Notes: a model not told the origin generated them from the letters alone. A stretch of DNA of 28,465 nucleotides from an uncultured Erysipelotrichaceae bacterium (GCA_902795875.1 CADBND010000266.1:1-28465); one strand, 5' to 3'. Counted from the stretch's first letter, positions 23,478 to 28,465 are shown. Program-made: numbers and translations.

Positions 23478-24981
23478 ACTTTTCGTTTGTTTCCTTTATC
23501 TTTTCCGGTACACCGAATACGTAGGAGAAGTTGATACCCATATTGGACAGATCGCGGTGCTGTCTGATGCCGTCGATCAGACCTTTGTTGTAGATGGAAC
23601 AGAGTTTGGAGACGTCCATTCCGTATTTATTGGAGAGGGCTTCGAAGATGTCGATCGGGACGGCGATGTTGTTGGTCTCAAAGCGTTCGCCGTTGTATTT
23701 CCCCAGTCCGTAGACTTCGATGTTGATCTCGACTTCCGAGGCGTCGTCATCCCACATGGAGATGAATTGTTCGTGACGGATCTTTACGAAGCGGTTGTAG
23801 TGGTAGCGGATGGAAAAGGCGACGCCCAGGGCAAACATATACATAAGCGGTGCGGAAATAATGGCAGGTACATAGGTGTTGACCAGATAGATGTCCCGCC
23901 ATCCGCCGTATTCTTCGCCAAGCAGTACCACGTTAGTGATGTAGATCAGCGTATAGAGGAAGAAGGGAAGCATACAGAACAGCGTCTCACTGACTGAAAG
24001 TTTCACATCGGTCTCGACCATGAACAGCAGAAGCAGGGCCATGATCGGACACACGATATGCAGCCAGAAATTCATTCCCTGGAAGGCCGTTTCCGGTCCC
24101 TGTGTCGGAAAGATGAACAGGATCGAGAACAGCATCGTCAGTGTCGTACAGATCGCTCCGCTGTATTGGAATAAGGTGATCCATTTCGGGAACACGAAGC
24201 GTTTCTTGCGTATGCCTTCGATTGCATACGGGATCAGGAAGGCGGCTCCGATACCGGAAAGGATGTTGGAGTTGATCGTGAAGAAATGAAAGAGGCTGTA
24301 GCCCGGTTCTTCGATCTGCTGCAGGTGTACAGTGACAAGACCACCGGCGATGGCTCTGAAAGACAGTGCGAAGGCAAGCGTTCCCGCAACGAAGGCGACG
24401 ATACTGCGTTTCTTGTATAGGGAGATCATGTAGCGCCGGCTCACGTGGGCGGAGGAATCGATGCGTACTTTGTTTTGTCTGTTGATATAGTCTTTTGAAT
24501 ATTTGCGAAGTGTCGGTCCCAGATATTGGGCTTTATTGAAGCCGAGGATCAGCAGGAATATCGTTTCCATGAAGATGAGTCCGTAGGAGAAAAGGGCACC
24601 CCGATCGAAGCTTCTTGCGAGTTTTATTTTGGCGATCGCCAAAAGGATGAAGGATGCCGCAAAGAACAGAAGGGAAAGGACACCTCTGAATCCTTTCGTC
24701 AACAGATTTCCGGCTCCGAAGGAAAGGACCATATACAATATGTCGAGCACATTGAAAAGTATCCCGTAGCGGCCTTCCCAGGCGATCTCAAAAAGCAGAT
24801 GATAGTTATAGAAGGGGATCAATGCGTAGAATCCCTTTTTCCCGGCTTTTTCGAAAACTTTCCACATTCCGGTCACGAACAGTGCGTACTGTAAAAGGAT
24901 CAGAACGATGTTTAAAGCGGAAGGAAGTTCGTGCAGAAAGTCGGATCGGATAAGATTATAGAGAAATAGATTGAAATCCAT
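23476..24981 (-). CDS. multi-domain membrane protein (DUF5684-like N-terminus, Pr6Pr-like centre, cytoplasmic tail)
   Basis: 501 residues. Residues 20-155 contain four helices, with GKKGFYALIPFYNYHLLFEIA (split over 48-68), the pattern of the small DUF5684-type membrane domain. Residues 185-395 contain about seven helices, with FFTINSNILSG and FWLHIVCPIMALL resembling Pr6Pr-type membrane proteins. Residues 400-501 form a soluble, acidic tail without a known motif. Such domains usually occur as separate proteins. The substrate or role is unknown; I infer only a membrane sensor or transporter-like body with a cytoplasmic output or partner domain. GAGG is 6 nt upstream of the ATG. Single gene, convergent with the preceding operon. 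Confidence 0.8.
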   Translation of the reverse strand: MDFNLFLYNLIRSDFLHELPSALNIVLILLQYALFVTGMWKVFEKAGKKGFYALIPFYNYHLLFEIAWEGRYGILFNVLDILYMVLSFGAGNLLTKGFRGVLSLLFFAASFILLAIAKIKLARSFDRGALFSYGLIFMETIFLLILGFNKAQYLGPTLRKYSKDYINRQNKVRIDSSAHVSRRYMISLYKKRSIVAFVAGTLAFALSFRAIAGGLVTVHLQQIEEPGYSLFHFFTINSNILSGIGAAFLIPYAIEGIRKKRFVFPKWITLFQYSGAICTTLTMLFSILFIFPTQGPETAFQGMNFWLHIVCPIMALLLLFMVETDVKLSVSETLFCMLPFFLYTLIYITNVVLLGEEYGGWRDIYLVNTYVPAIISAPLMYMFALGVAFSIRYHYNRFVKIRHEQFISMWDDDASEVEINIEVYGLGKYNGERFETNNIAVPIDIFEALSNKYGMDVSKLCSIYNKGLIDGIRQHRDLSNMGINFSYVFGVPEKIKETNEK

Positions 24982-25319
24982 AAGCGCCTCTTACGATTCA
25001 ATAGTACCATAACTGAAGTCGTTTGATTTTTCTGAGTGAAAGAAACCGATATAAACGCTGTATGTTAGAAAGCATTCTGGACTTTGAAAGTTTTCTGCAA
25101 CTGCATATCCGTTTTAAAGGGAGGATCAGGAATCAAATAATAGATGATAAGAGAACCGTTACGTTTGATATTCCGAATAATTATTAGCGTCATGAACAGT
25201 ATAATTCCTTGAACGCTATTCGTATAAAGTAGGGTTTCTATTTTTCTCTATAAATTGTAGAGATGTTTATAAAAGCGTAGATTCTAAGATTACATTCAAG
25301 AAAAGAATAATATATAAAG
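24982..25319. other. AT-rich intergenic region, one possible gene remnant
   Basis: About 340 bases without a convincing gene. On the plus strand the frame 25017-25187 stays open, with an ATG at 25062 giving 41 residues (MLESILDFESFLQLHIRF.. ending FDIPNNY). It looks protein-like but has no ribosome binding site, so it may be a gene tail left by deletion. Nothing else is recognised. Confidence 0.35.
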
Positions 25320-25351
25320 CAAAACCCGGCGGGAATACCAACCGGGTTTTG
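25320..25351. terminator. terminator after the tRNA array (bidirectional stem)
   Basis: CAAAACCCGG and CCGGGTTTTG form a perfect 10-bp stem with a 12-nt loop. On the minus strand the stem ends in GGGTTTTG followed by a T-rich stretch. It is the first clear terminator downstream of the minus-strand tRNA genes. Confidence 0.7.
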
Positions 25352-25488
25352 TTGAATGGGCTTTTATCCATTCCAAGACCTAAACCATAATCCGCTTTCA
25401 CGAATCTGGGAATGAGGCTTTTTGGCATCAACTAACGGTGGGCCAGTAAATCTGGTTGCGCCAGTTAATGCACTTATAATATCTCATA
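25352..25488 (-). ncRNA. unidentified structured segment downstream of the tRNA array
   Basis: Between the last tRNA and the terminator the minus strand can fold into GCATTAACT/AGTTGATGC (9 pairs with one G-U) enclosing CCAG-ATTTA-CTGG. Next comes CATTCC/GGAATG enclosing a small hairpin (ATTCG/CGGAT). The GGAATGG segment could instead pair with the later CCATTC. It belongs to the same transcript as the tRNAs. It matches no tRNA and no RNA family that I can name. A frame starting ATGCCAAAAAGC also runs through here, but it reads into the terminator and is not convincing. Confidence 0.35.
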
Positions 25489-25563
25489 TGGCTTCTTTGC
25501 TGCGACTCGAACACAGATTGGCGGATTCAAAGTCCGCTGTCCTGACCATTAGACGACAAAGAA
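25489..25563 (-). tRNA. tRNA-Gln (UUG)
   Basis: Acceptor stem TTCTTTG/CAAAGAA with G73 and encoded CCA. Anticodon arm GCGGA-CTTTGAA-TCCGC, anticodon TTG. T arm CTGTG-TTCGAGT-CGCAG. U1-A72 and G73 agree with glutamine tRNAs. Seventh and last tRNA of the array. Confidence 0.9.
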
Positions 25564-25567
25564 GATA

Positions 25568-25641
25568 TGGTCGTCCTACCCGGACATGCTCCAGGATCTG
25601 ACGCTTATAAGGCGCATGCTCTACTGTTAAGCTATAGGACA
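25568..25641 (-). tRNA. tRNA-Ile (UAU), degenerate
   Basis: Acceptor TGTCCTA/TAGGACG (first pair U-G) with A73 and CCA. D arm GCTT/GAGC with a short loop lacking the GG pair. Anticodon loop CTTATAA on a CGC/GCG core gives anticodon TAT, reading AUA. The T loop is AGCATGT instead of TTCRANY, on stem CCTGG/CCGGG. The anticodon arm resembles bacterial tRNA-Ile(GAU). Bacteria normally read AUA with a lysidine-modified CAU anticodon. Functionality is uncertain. Confidence 0.75.
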
Positions 25642-25644
25642 AGA

Positions 25645-25718
25645 TGGCACCCCGACTTTGATTCGAACAAAGATCTGCAGTTTTGGAGACTGTTGTTCTG
25701 CCGTTGAACTATCGGGAT
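25645..25718 (-). tRNA. tRNA-Trp (CCA)
   Basis: Acceptor ATCCCGA/TCGGGGT with G73 and CCA. D arm GTTC/GAAC with AACGGCA loop. Anticodon loop CTCCAAA, anticodon CCA. T arm CTTTG-TTCGAAT-CAAAG, canonical. Pair 27-43 is A-C. Confidence 0.9.
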
Positions 25719-25719
25719 A

Positions 25720-25802
25720 TGGCGCTGCACACAGGATTCGAACCCGCAAGCCTGCCGGCCAACGGTTTTCAAGATCGCTCCCTCACCACCCGGACATGCA
25801 GC
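25720..25802 (-). tRNA. tRNA-Ser (UGA)
   Basis: Long-variable-arm tRNA (83 nt). Acceptor GCTGCAT/GTGCAGC with G73 and CCA. Anticodon loop CTTGAAA (TGA) with one A-C mismatch in the stem. Variable arm GCC-GGCA-GGC. T loop TTCGAAT. The D stem is weak. Confidence 0.88.
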
Positions 25803-25806
25803 ATTA

Positions 25807-25881
25807 TGGTGATGCCACCGGGATTTGAACCCGGATTGCCGCCGTGAAAGGGCGGTGAACTGGCCGTTATTCGATGGCACC
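25807..25881 (-). tRNA. tRNA-Glu (UUC)
   Basis: Acceptor GGTGCCA/TGGCATC with A73 and CCA. Anticodon arm CCGCC-CTTTCAC-GGCGG, anticodon TTC. T arm CCGGG-TTCAAAT-CCCGG. The best-formed member of the array. Confidence 0.92.
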
Positions 25882-25883
25882 AT

Positions 25884-25960
25884 TGGGCTGACAGACGGGA
25901 CTTCAACCTGTATTCACGAAGGCCACAACTTCGCAGGTTTCCATTTACCGTTTCGTCAAC
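25884..25960 (-). tRNA. tRNA-His (GUG), degenerate
   Basis: Anticodon arm CGAAG-TTGTGGC-CTTCG, anticodon GTG. The extra 5' G(-1) pairs with C73, the identity mark of histidine tRNAs, and CCA is encoded. The D stem is GGT/ACC. The acceptor has U-G and G-U pairs and an A7-C66 mismatch. The T loop is TTGAAGT, lacking the usual C56. Confidence 0.85.
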
Positions 25961-25964
25961 ATAT

Positions 25965-26038
25965 TGGCTTCGGCTGATGGACTTGAACCACCATCACATG
26001 AGTCAGAGTCATGTATCCTGCATTTAGACGAAGCCGAA
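25965..26038 (-). tRNA. tRNA-Gln (CUG)
   Basis: Acceptor TTCGGCT/AGCCGAA with G73 and CCA. Anticodon arm CATGA-CTCTGAC-TCATG, anticodon CTG. T arm GGTGG-TTCAAGT-CCATC. First tRNA of the array, 21 nt after the stop codon of the HTH gene. Confidence 0.9.
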
Positions 26039-26042
26039 ATCA

Positions 26043-26063
26043 TTGAGAGCTTTCTGCCCTCAA
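26043..26063 (-). promoter_or_regulatory. hairpin between the HTH gene and the tRNA array
   Basis: On the minus strand TTGAGGGC, loop AGAAA and GCTCTCAA form an 8-bp stem with one G-U pair. It overlaps the HTH stop codon and ends 4 nt before the first tRNA. No U-tract follows, so it is more likely a processing or stabilising hairpin than a terminator. Confidence 0.45.
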
Positions 26064-26290
26064 TTTGTTCTTACCAGGATCTCATCGATCGCTGTATCAA
26101 ACAGTTCAGATAAAACAATGAGATTATCTACACTTGGAACAGCCTCTCCCCTCATCCATTTGTAGATCGCCTGTGGCGTATTGAAACCCATTGCATCCTG
26201 AATATCCTTGATCGTCAGATCATTGATCTTGCGTAATCTGGCAATATTTCTGCCGGTTTTGATCATATCGATCCTAGTTGTTAGACACAT
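26060..26290 (-). CDS. small HTH (Xre-family) transcriptional regulator
   Basis: 76 residues from the ATG at 26290. An HTH_3 domain fills almost the whole protein: MIKTGRNIARLRKINDLTIK, then DIQDAMGF, then TPQAIYKWMRGEAVPSVDNL as the recognition helix and following turn, then VLSELFDTAIDEIL. AAGGA lies about 10 nt upstream. A GTG at 26299 directly abuts that binding site and is less likely. The sequence resembles short stand-alone Xre proteins common in gut Bacillota. No toxin or phage gene is adjacent; the tRNA array follows immediately and probably shares its transcript. A terminator lies just upstream. Its operator is unknown; the GGTATACC repeat about 270 nt upstream is one candidate. Confidence 0.88.
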   Translation of the reverse strand: MCLTTRIDMIKTGRNIARLRKINDLTIKDIQDAMGFNTPQAIYKWMRGEAVPSVDNLIVLSELFDTAIDEILVRTN

Positions 26291-26311
26291 TCTGATCACT
26301 TCCTTTCAAAC

Positions 26312-26351
26312 AAAAACCGCTTACTGATTCTCTTCTCTTTCAGTAAGCGGT
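26312..26351 (-). terminator. terminator upstream of the HTH gene
   Basis: ACCGCTTACTG and CAGTAAGCGGT form a perfect 11-bp stem with a 14-nt loop. On the minus strand TTTTTGTTT follows. It ends the transcript of the small membrane-protein gene, whose stop codon lies in the hairpin. Confidence 0.85.
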
Positions 26352-26505
26352 CTTATCTGTCTGTCGATGATCCGGGATGACCCTAAATAAAGCGATGCAA
26401 ACACACTGAAACAGAAGCATGTAAAAATATATCGAATGATTCCGATATTGACTGCTGTTCATGTTGGGTTGACCAATATAATTTGTTGAGCATGTCTGTC
26501 TTCAT
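26321..26505 (-). pseudogene. small membrane protein gene with a frameshift
   Basis: An ATG at 26505 follows AAAGGAAAG by 7 nt and begins MKTDMLNKLYWSTQHEQQ. In the neighbouring frame, from 26458 to a TAA at 26323-26321, 45 codons encode a hydrophobic helix (NIGIIRYIFTCFCFSVFASL) and a charged tail (RIIDRQIRPLTEREENQ) but with no start codon. Adding one base after codon 18 (near 26450) would join them into a single frame of about 60 codons with a cytoplasmic N-terminus, one helix and a tail. The gene has its own promoter and terminator, so either it is recently broken or the sequence has a one-base error. Family not identified. Confidence 0.5.
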
Positions 26506-26528
26506 GTGCTTACTTTCCTTTCACCAAC

Positions 26529-26575
26529 AATATAACAAAACATTTCTGTTTTGGTAAGTATACCTGTGGTATACC
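26529..26575 (-). promoter_or_regulatory. promoter with tandem GGTATACC operator
   Basis: On the minus strand TTACCA (26557-26552), a 17-nt spacer and TATATT (26534-26529) precede the ATG at 26505 by a suitable distance. At 26557-26575 are two copies of the palindromic octamer RGTATACC (AGTATACC, GGTATACC), 11 bp apart, which also form the dyad GTATACC-TGT-GGTATAC. They abut the -35 box, a position suited to a repressor or activator. Confidence 0.55.
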
Positions 26576-26696
26576 TGATGAGTACTTTCATTAACAATGA
26601 TAGGAACTCTTCTTTAGTCCGTCGAGAACTCCATTCTTGATACCGGACTGCAACAGATGATACTGGCCGGTTTTCTTTTCTTTCATTGTTTTCCAT

Positions 26697-26924
26697 AACG
26701 GCTTATAGTTGATCATAAAGAAATGAAAAAGAGAGAAGATAAAAAGTTGGAAAAGAAAATCTAAAAGAAAAAGAGCGGTGATCTTCTTGAGGCCTTGGCC
26801 TCAACTCACAAGAGGCTGTTCACTCAAGCACGGCTCTTGAATATAGAGTATCAGGTGATATGTGTAATGTCAATTTTGAAAAATAAATATATATCATCTC
26901 TGGCGCATTTTTTGCAGATCCATA
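26697..26924. other. gene-free region with purine run and dyads
   Basis: About 230 bases without a gene. Positions about 26718-26775 are almost pure A/G on the plus strand. A strong dyad, TTGAGGCC-TT-GGCCTCAA, is at 26787-26804, and a weaker one, CAAGAG/CTCTTG, spans 26809-26839. Neither has a U-tract. The rest is AT-rich and leads into the promoter of the next gene. Confidence 0.4.
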
Positions 26925-26933
26925 TGTTATACT
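26925..26933 (+). promoter_or_regulatory. extended -10 promoter of the leader RNA
   Basis: TGTTATACT: a TGn extension plus TATACT (five of six). The start would be near 26940, directly before the structured leader. The -35 is weak. Confidence 0.5.
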
Positions 26934-26939
26934 GAAATC

Positions 26940-27073
26940 ACCATAAAGAGTACGGGAGAGACAAGCTCTGCGATCGTACAGCAACCCTGTATAAATACAG
27001 AAGGTGCTAAAGCTTGAATGATGGGAGACATTGTTTATGTTTATGAAGCTCTCATCATGCGATGGGAGTTTTT
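26940..27073 (+). promoter_or_regulatory. S-box (SAM-I)-like riboswitch candidate with antiterminator/terminator switch
   Basis: GTACG/CGTAC (26950-26954, 26975-26979) encloses AGAG/CTCT with an internal loop. Then GCAACC (26981-26986), a hairpin CTGTA-TAAA-TACAG, and AAGGTGCTAA (27001-27010) form the GCAACC...AGGTGCTAA core of S-box RNAs. GATGGGAG occurs twice, at 27020-27027 and 27061-27068. Both can pair with CTCTCATC (27049-27056): the first pairing (10 bp when extended) is an antiterminator, the second is the terminator stem. The K-turn and the P1 and P4 helices of SAM-I are not clear, so the ligand is uncertain; SAM is the first guess. Confidence 0.5.
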
Positions 27074-27078
27074 CTTTT
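27049..27078 (+). terminator. leader terminator
   Basis: CTCTCATC, loop ATGC and GATGGGAG form an 8-bp stem with one G-U pair, followed by TTTTTCTTTT. It lies between the aptamer-like region and the gene, so it would act as an attenuator. Confidence 0.75.
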
Positions 27079-27114
27079 CCTCCTCTTTATGGAACTGGGA
27101 AAGAGGAGGAAAAG
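27074..27114 (+). promoter_or_regulatory. ribosome-binding-site sequestering hairpin
   Basis: CTTTTCCTCCTCTTT (27074-27088) is perfectly complementary to AAAGAGGAGGAAAAG (27100-27114): 15 bp with an 11-nt loop. The right arm contains the whole AGAGGAGG ribosome binding site of the gene at 27117. If formed, it would block translation. It begins directly after the U-tract of the attenuator. Confidence 0.7.
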
Positions 27115-27116
27115 AG

Positions 27117-27983
27117 ATGGGAAAATCCTGGCAAAGAATTTCAGATGAGAGAGGGATACCTCTCAATGACCAGTACTTTATGGTGCGCTGCGAGACAACC
27201 GAAAAGATGTATGAATTCAGAAAAAGAATGGAAAAGGAGTATGGACTTGAGCTTATCGATGCGGCTTCTGGAGGAATACCGTATGGAGCCGGCATGTTTA
27301 TCAATCTGAACAGCGGACTGATGTTTTACTGTAATCTTGGAGTAAACAACCTGAGCGGTCCCTGGATCGGCAATAAAGCTATTTCCATGGATGAATTTGT
27401 TCAGATAGCGGAAATATACAGAAAACATACGGAAAAGGGACTTTTTGACTTTAGAAAGTCCTTTGATAAGGAAAACGATAGTATAGTAAACGGAAAGAGT
27501 TTTCTTTTCTTCATCGACAGACCGGAACAAAGAGGGTGGAAATGCCTTGATGATCCTGTTTATGAATTAAGGGCGCTGGACCCGAACTTAGATATCATGG
27601 AAAACGTTCATACAGGCCACCTTGAAGAAACAGGATATGCCATTCAGGTATTTACAGAAACCGATGAACAGAGAAGGATCGTAATGGAATATCTGAATCT
27701 GCGGAATATAAAAACCTGCCTGTCGGTACATGATGACTGGGCGTGCGTAATGAATAACAGATCTGGACGTACAAGAGGATATGCCAAGATCCATTATTGT
27801 ACAAAAGAGGATCCTGTAGAATCAAACACCGGATACAACATACATTGGGAAAACGGCAGATGGACCGGACATATATTGTTTATGGTGCTTGGCTATGTAA
27901 GAACCAAACATCCGGAATTGAATCAGATAGTGAATGGAGGGTTCGTGATTCAAACAGGCATTGGCAAACAAACAGATAATTAA
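27117..27983 (+). CDS. hypothetical protein under leader-RNA control
   Basis: 288 residues, soluble, no signal peptide or transmembrane helix, rich in aromatic residues (Trp, Tyr, Phe). I do not recognise the family. It may contain two related halves: FMVRCETTEKMYEFRKRM (about 21-38) followed by a GxGMFINLNSG strand, and YAIQVFTETDEQRRIVMEY in the second half followed by DDWACVMNNRSG. This would suggest a duplicated alpha/beta domain of about 120 residues. The ATG at 27117 is chosen because AGAGGAGG is 7 nt upstream. The frame is open back to 27018, but that part is the riboswitch-like leader and terminator. The elaborate leader implies tightly set expression. No partner gene is evident; another unknown gene follows after 116 nt. 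Confidence 0.75.
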   Translation: MGKSWQRISDERGIPLNDQYFMVRCETTEKMYEFRKRMEKEYGLELIDAASGGIPYGAGMFINLNSGLMFYCNLGVNNLSGPWIGNKAISMDEFVQIAEIYRKHTEKGLFDFRKSFDKENDSIVNGKSFLFFIDRPEQRGWKCLDDPVYELRALDPNLDIMENVHTGHLEETGYAIQVFTETDEQRRIVMEYLNLRNIKTCLSVHDDWACVMNNRSGRTRGYAKIHYCTKEDPVESNTGYNIHWENGRWTGHILFMVLGYVRTKHPELNQIVNGGFVIQTGIGKQTDN

Positions 27984-28099
27984 GGGTATGATTCTGATTG
28001 CGATGGTTGCAATATATTACATTCGTAATGAGTGCTGGCACAATTTTTGTAAAAACAGATAAGTATAGTAAAGATGGAAAACTATAGAAAGGGATCTCT

Positions 28100-28465
28100 A
28101 TGATCAGCTTCAAAGACAACAAATTTAACTGGTTTGAGTGGGATGTTCCGGTGATCACCGATCCGATCGAACTAAGGAAAAGGATAGACAGTTTCAACAT
28201 CGGATACAGAACGATAAAAAACATCGTGTTCACCGGCAACTACTTTGATCATGATGCACGATTTGCCAATTGGTTCGATGAAAACAGTATGGAACCGAAA
28301 AGAGCGGAGATCGATGAACCGCTTCTGATCGAATTCGAAGATGGAGATGTACTTTCCATCCTGTTCTCGGATGTGAGTACTGTAAAGATCGGAATGAACG
28401 ATATCCCTCTATCGATCGATTCAGAATACTTTTATGAAGGAAACAGAAGGTTTGATGCAAATGCC
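28100..28465 (+). CDS. hypothetical protein, partial (C-terminus beyond window)
   Basis: 122 codons from an ATG at 28100, open to the window edge. AAAGGG is upstream at a suitable distance. The start MISFKDNKFNWFEWDVPVIT is followed by an acidic, aromatic, soluble sequence with no transmembrane helix; a segment EIDEPLLIEFEDGDVLSILF may be a beta-hairpin pair. I do not recognise the family. It lies on the same strand as the leader-controlled gene, with 116 nt of AT-rich sequence between them, so it may have its own promoter (TATAGT near 28063 is a weak -10). Confidence 0.7.
   Translation, partial: MISFKDNKFNWFEWDVPVITDPIELRKRIDSFNIGYRTIKNIVFTGNYFDHDARFANWFDENSMEPKRAEIDEPLLIEFEDGDVLSILFSDVSTVKIGMNDIPLSIDSEYFYEGNRRFDANA

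Noticed and set aside
25632..25883. Minus-strand reading frame across the tRNA array
   Set aside because: It spans three tRNA genes and parts of their neighbours; an accidental frame in structural RNA.
26502..26696. A 64-codon minus-strand frame whose stop overlaps the ATG at 26505
   Set aside because: It contains the promoter and the tandem GGTATACC operator of the downstream gene and has no ribosome binding site. I treat it as chance coding.
27018..27116. In-frame upstream extension of the gene at 27117
   Set aside because: It covers the antiterminator, terminator and ribosome binding site, and the ATG at 27018 has no Shine-Dalgarno sequence.
28036..28050. Sigma-54-like -24/-12 element (TGGCAC, 5 nt, TTGT)
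   Set aside because: The essential GC of the -12 element reads GT, and no enhancer-binding protein or upstream activator site is seen in the window.
1..28465. Very frequent GATC tetramers throughout the core part
   Set aside because: Explained by preferred ATC (Ile) and GAT/GAG codons; no clustering that suggests an origin or a methylation-controlled switch.
24982..28465. Possible prophage or integrative element around the tRNA array
   Set aside because: No integrase, recombinase, structural gene or attachment-site repeat is visible in the window, so only the unusual tRNA array is reported.

Overview
The window looks like chromosomal DNA from a low-to-moderate GC Bacillota, most likely an anaerobic gut member of the Erysipelotrichia or a related group. 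This is inference. It rests on AGGAGG-type ribosome binding sites, TATAAT promoters, many U-tract terminators, a purine route ending in a stand-alone AICAR transformylase plus a PurO-type IMP cyclohydrolase, and a hybrid histidine kinase of a kind common in these bacteria. No transposase, integrase, CRISPR array or rRNA gene was found.

Positions 1-4280: a partial unknown gene on the minus strand faces an N-terminally extended PnuC-like transporter across a symmetric promoter region. Elongation factor P (efp), a short-chain dehydrogenase and a membrane glycosyltransferase of family 2 follow. Positions 4282-10049 are on the minus strand: a PLP-dependent methionine gamma-lyase-family enzyme, then a two-gene ABC exporter whose ATPase carries an N-terminal GAF domain and whose FtsX-type permease has long extracytoplasmic coiled coils. 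Positions 10162-13460: a soluble PAS hybrid histidine kinase, a small peptide gene with a double-glycine leader signature and apparently an ACG start, and an MscS channel. Positions 13475-14900: a 43-codon relic of a LacI-type regulator, a small four-helix membrane protein, and a PRPP-binding phosphoribosyltransferase.

Positions 15049-17454 (minus): a three-gene operon of a phosphoribosyltransferase, PurO-type IMP cyclohydrolase and AICAR transformylase, which together cover the last two steps of IMP synthesis plus probable base salvage. Positions 17537-20725 (plus): a tightly packed trio of a membrane SpoIIE/RsbU-type phosphatase, a class I amidotransferase-like hydrolase and a PrsW-family intramembrane protease. 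Positions 20885-23382: a small membrane protein, the RlmD-type 23S rRNA m5U methyltransferase, and a DUF4405-like cytochrome-like membrane protein. A 501-residue multi-domain membrane protein (minus) ends this core section at 24981.

From about 24982 to the end the character changes to AT-rich, gene-poor accessory DNA. A seven-gene tRNA array on the minus strand (Gln-CTG, His-GTG, Glu-TTC, Ser-TGA, Trp-CCA, Ile-TAT, Gln-TTG) has only 1-4 nt between genes, all with encoded CCA and several with degenerate arms. It lies about 20 nt downstream of a small HTH (Xre) gene and is probably co-transcribed with it. Upstream are a frameshifted small membrane-protein gene with a full promoter and a tandem GGTATACC operator. 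On the plus strand, an S-box-like leader RNA with an antiterminator/terminator switch is followed by a perfect 15-bp hairpin that buries the ribosome binding site of an unknown gene (27117-27983). The window ends inside another unknown gene.
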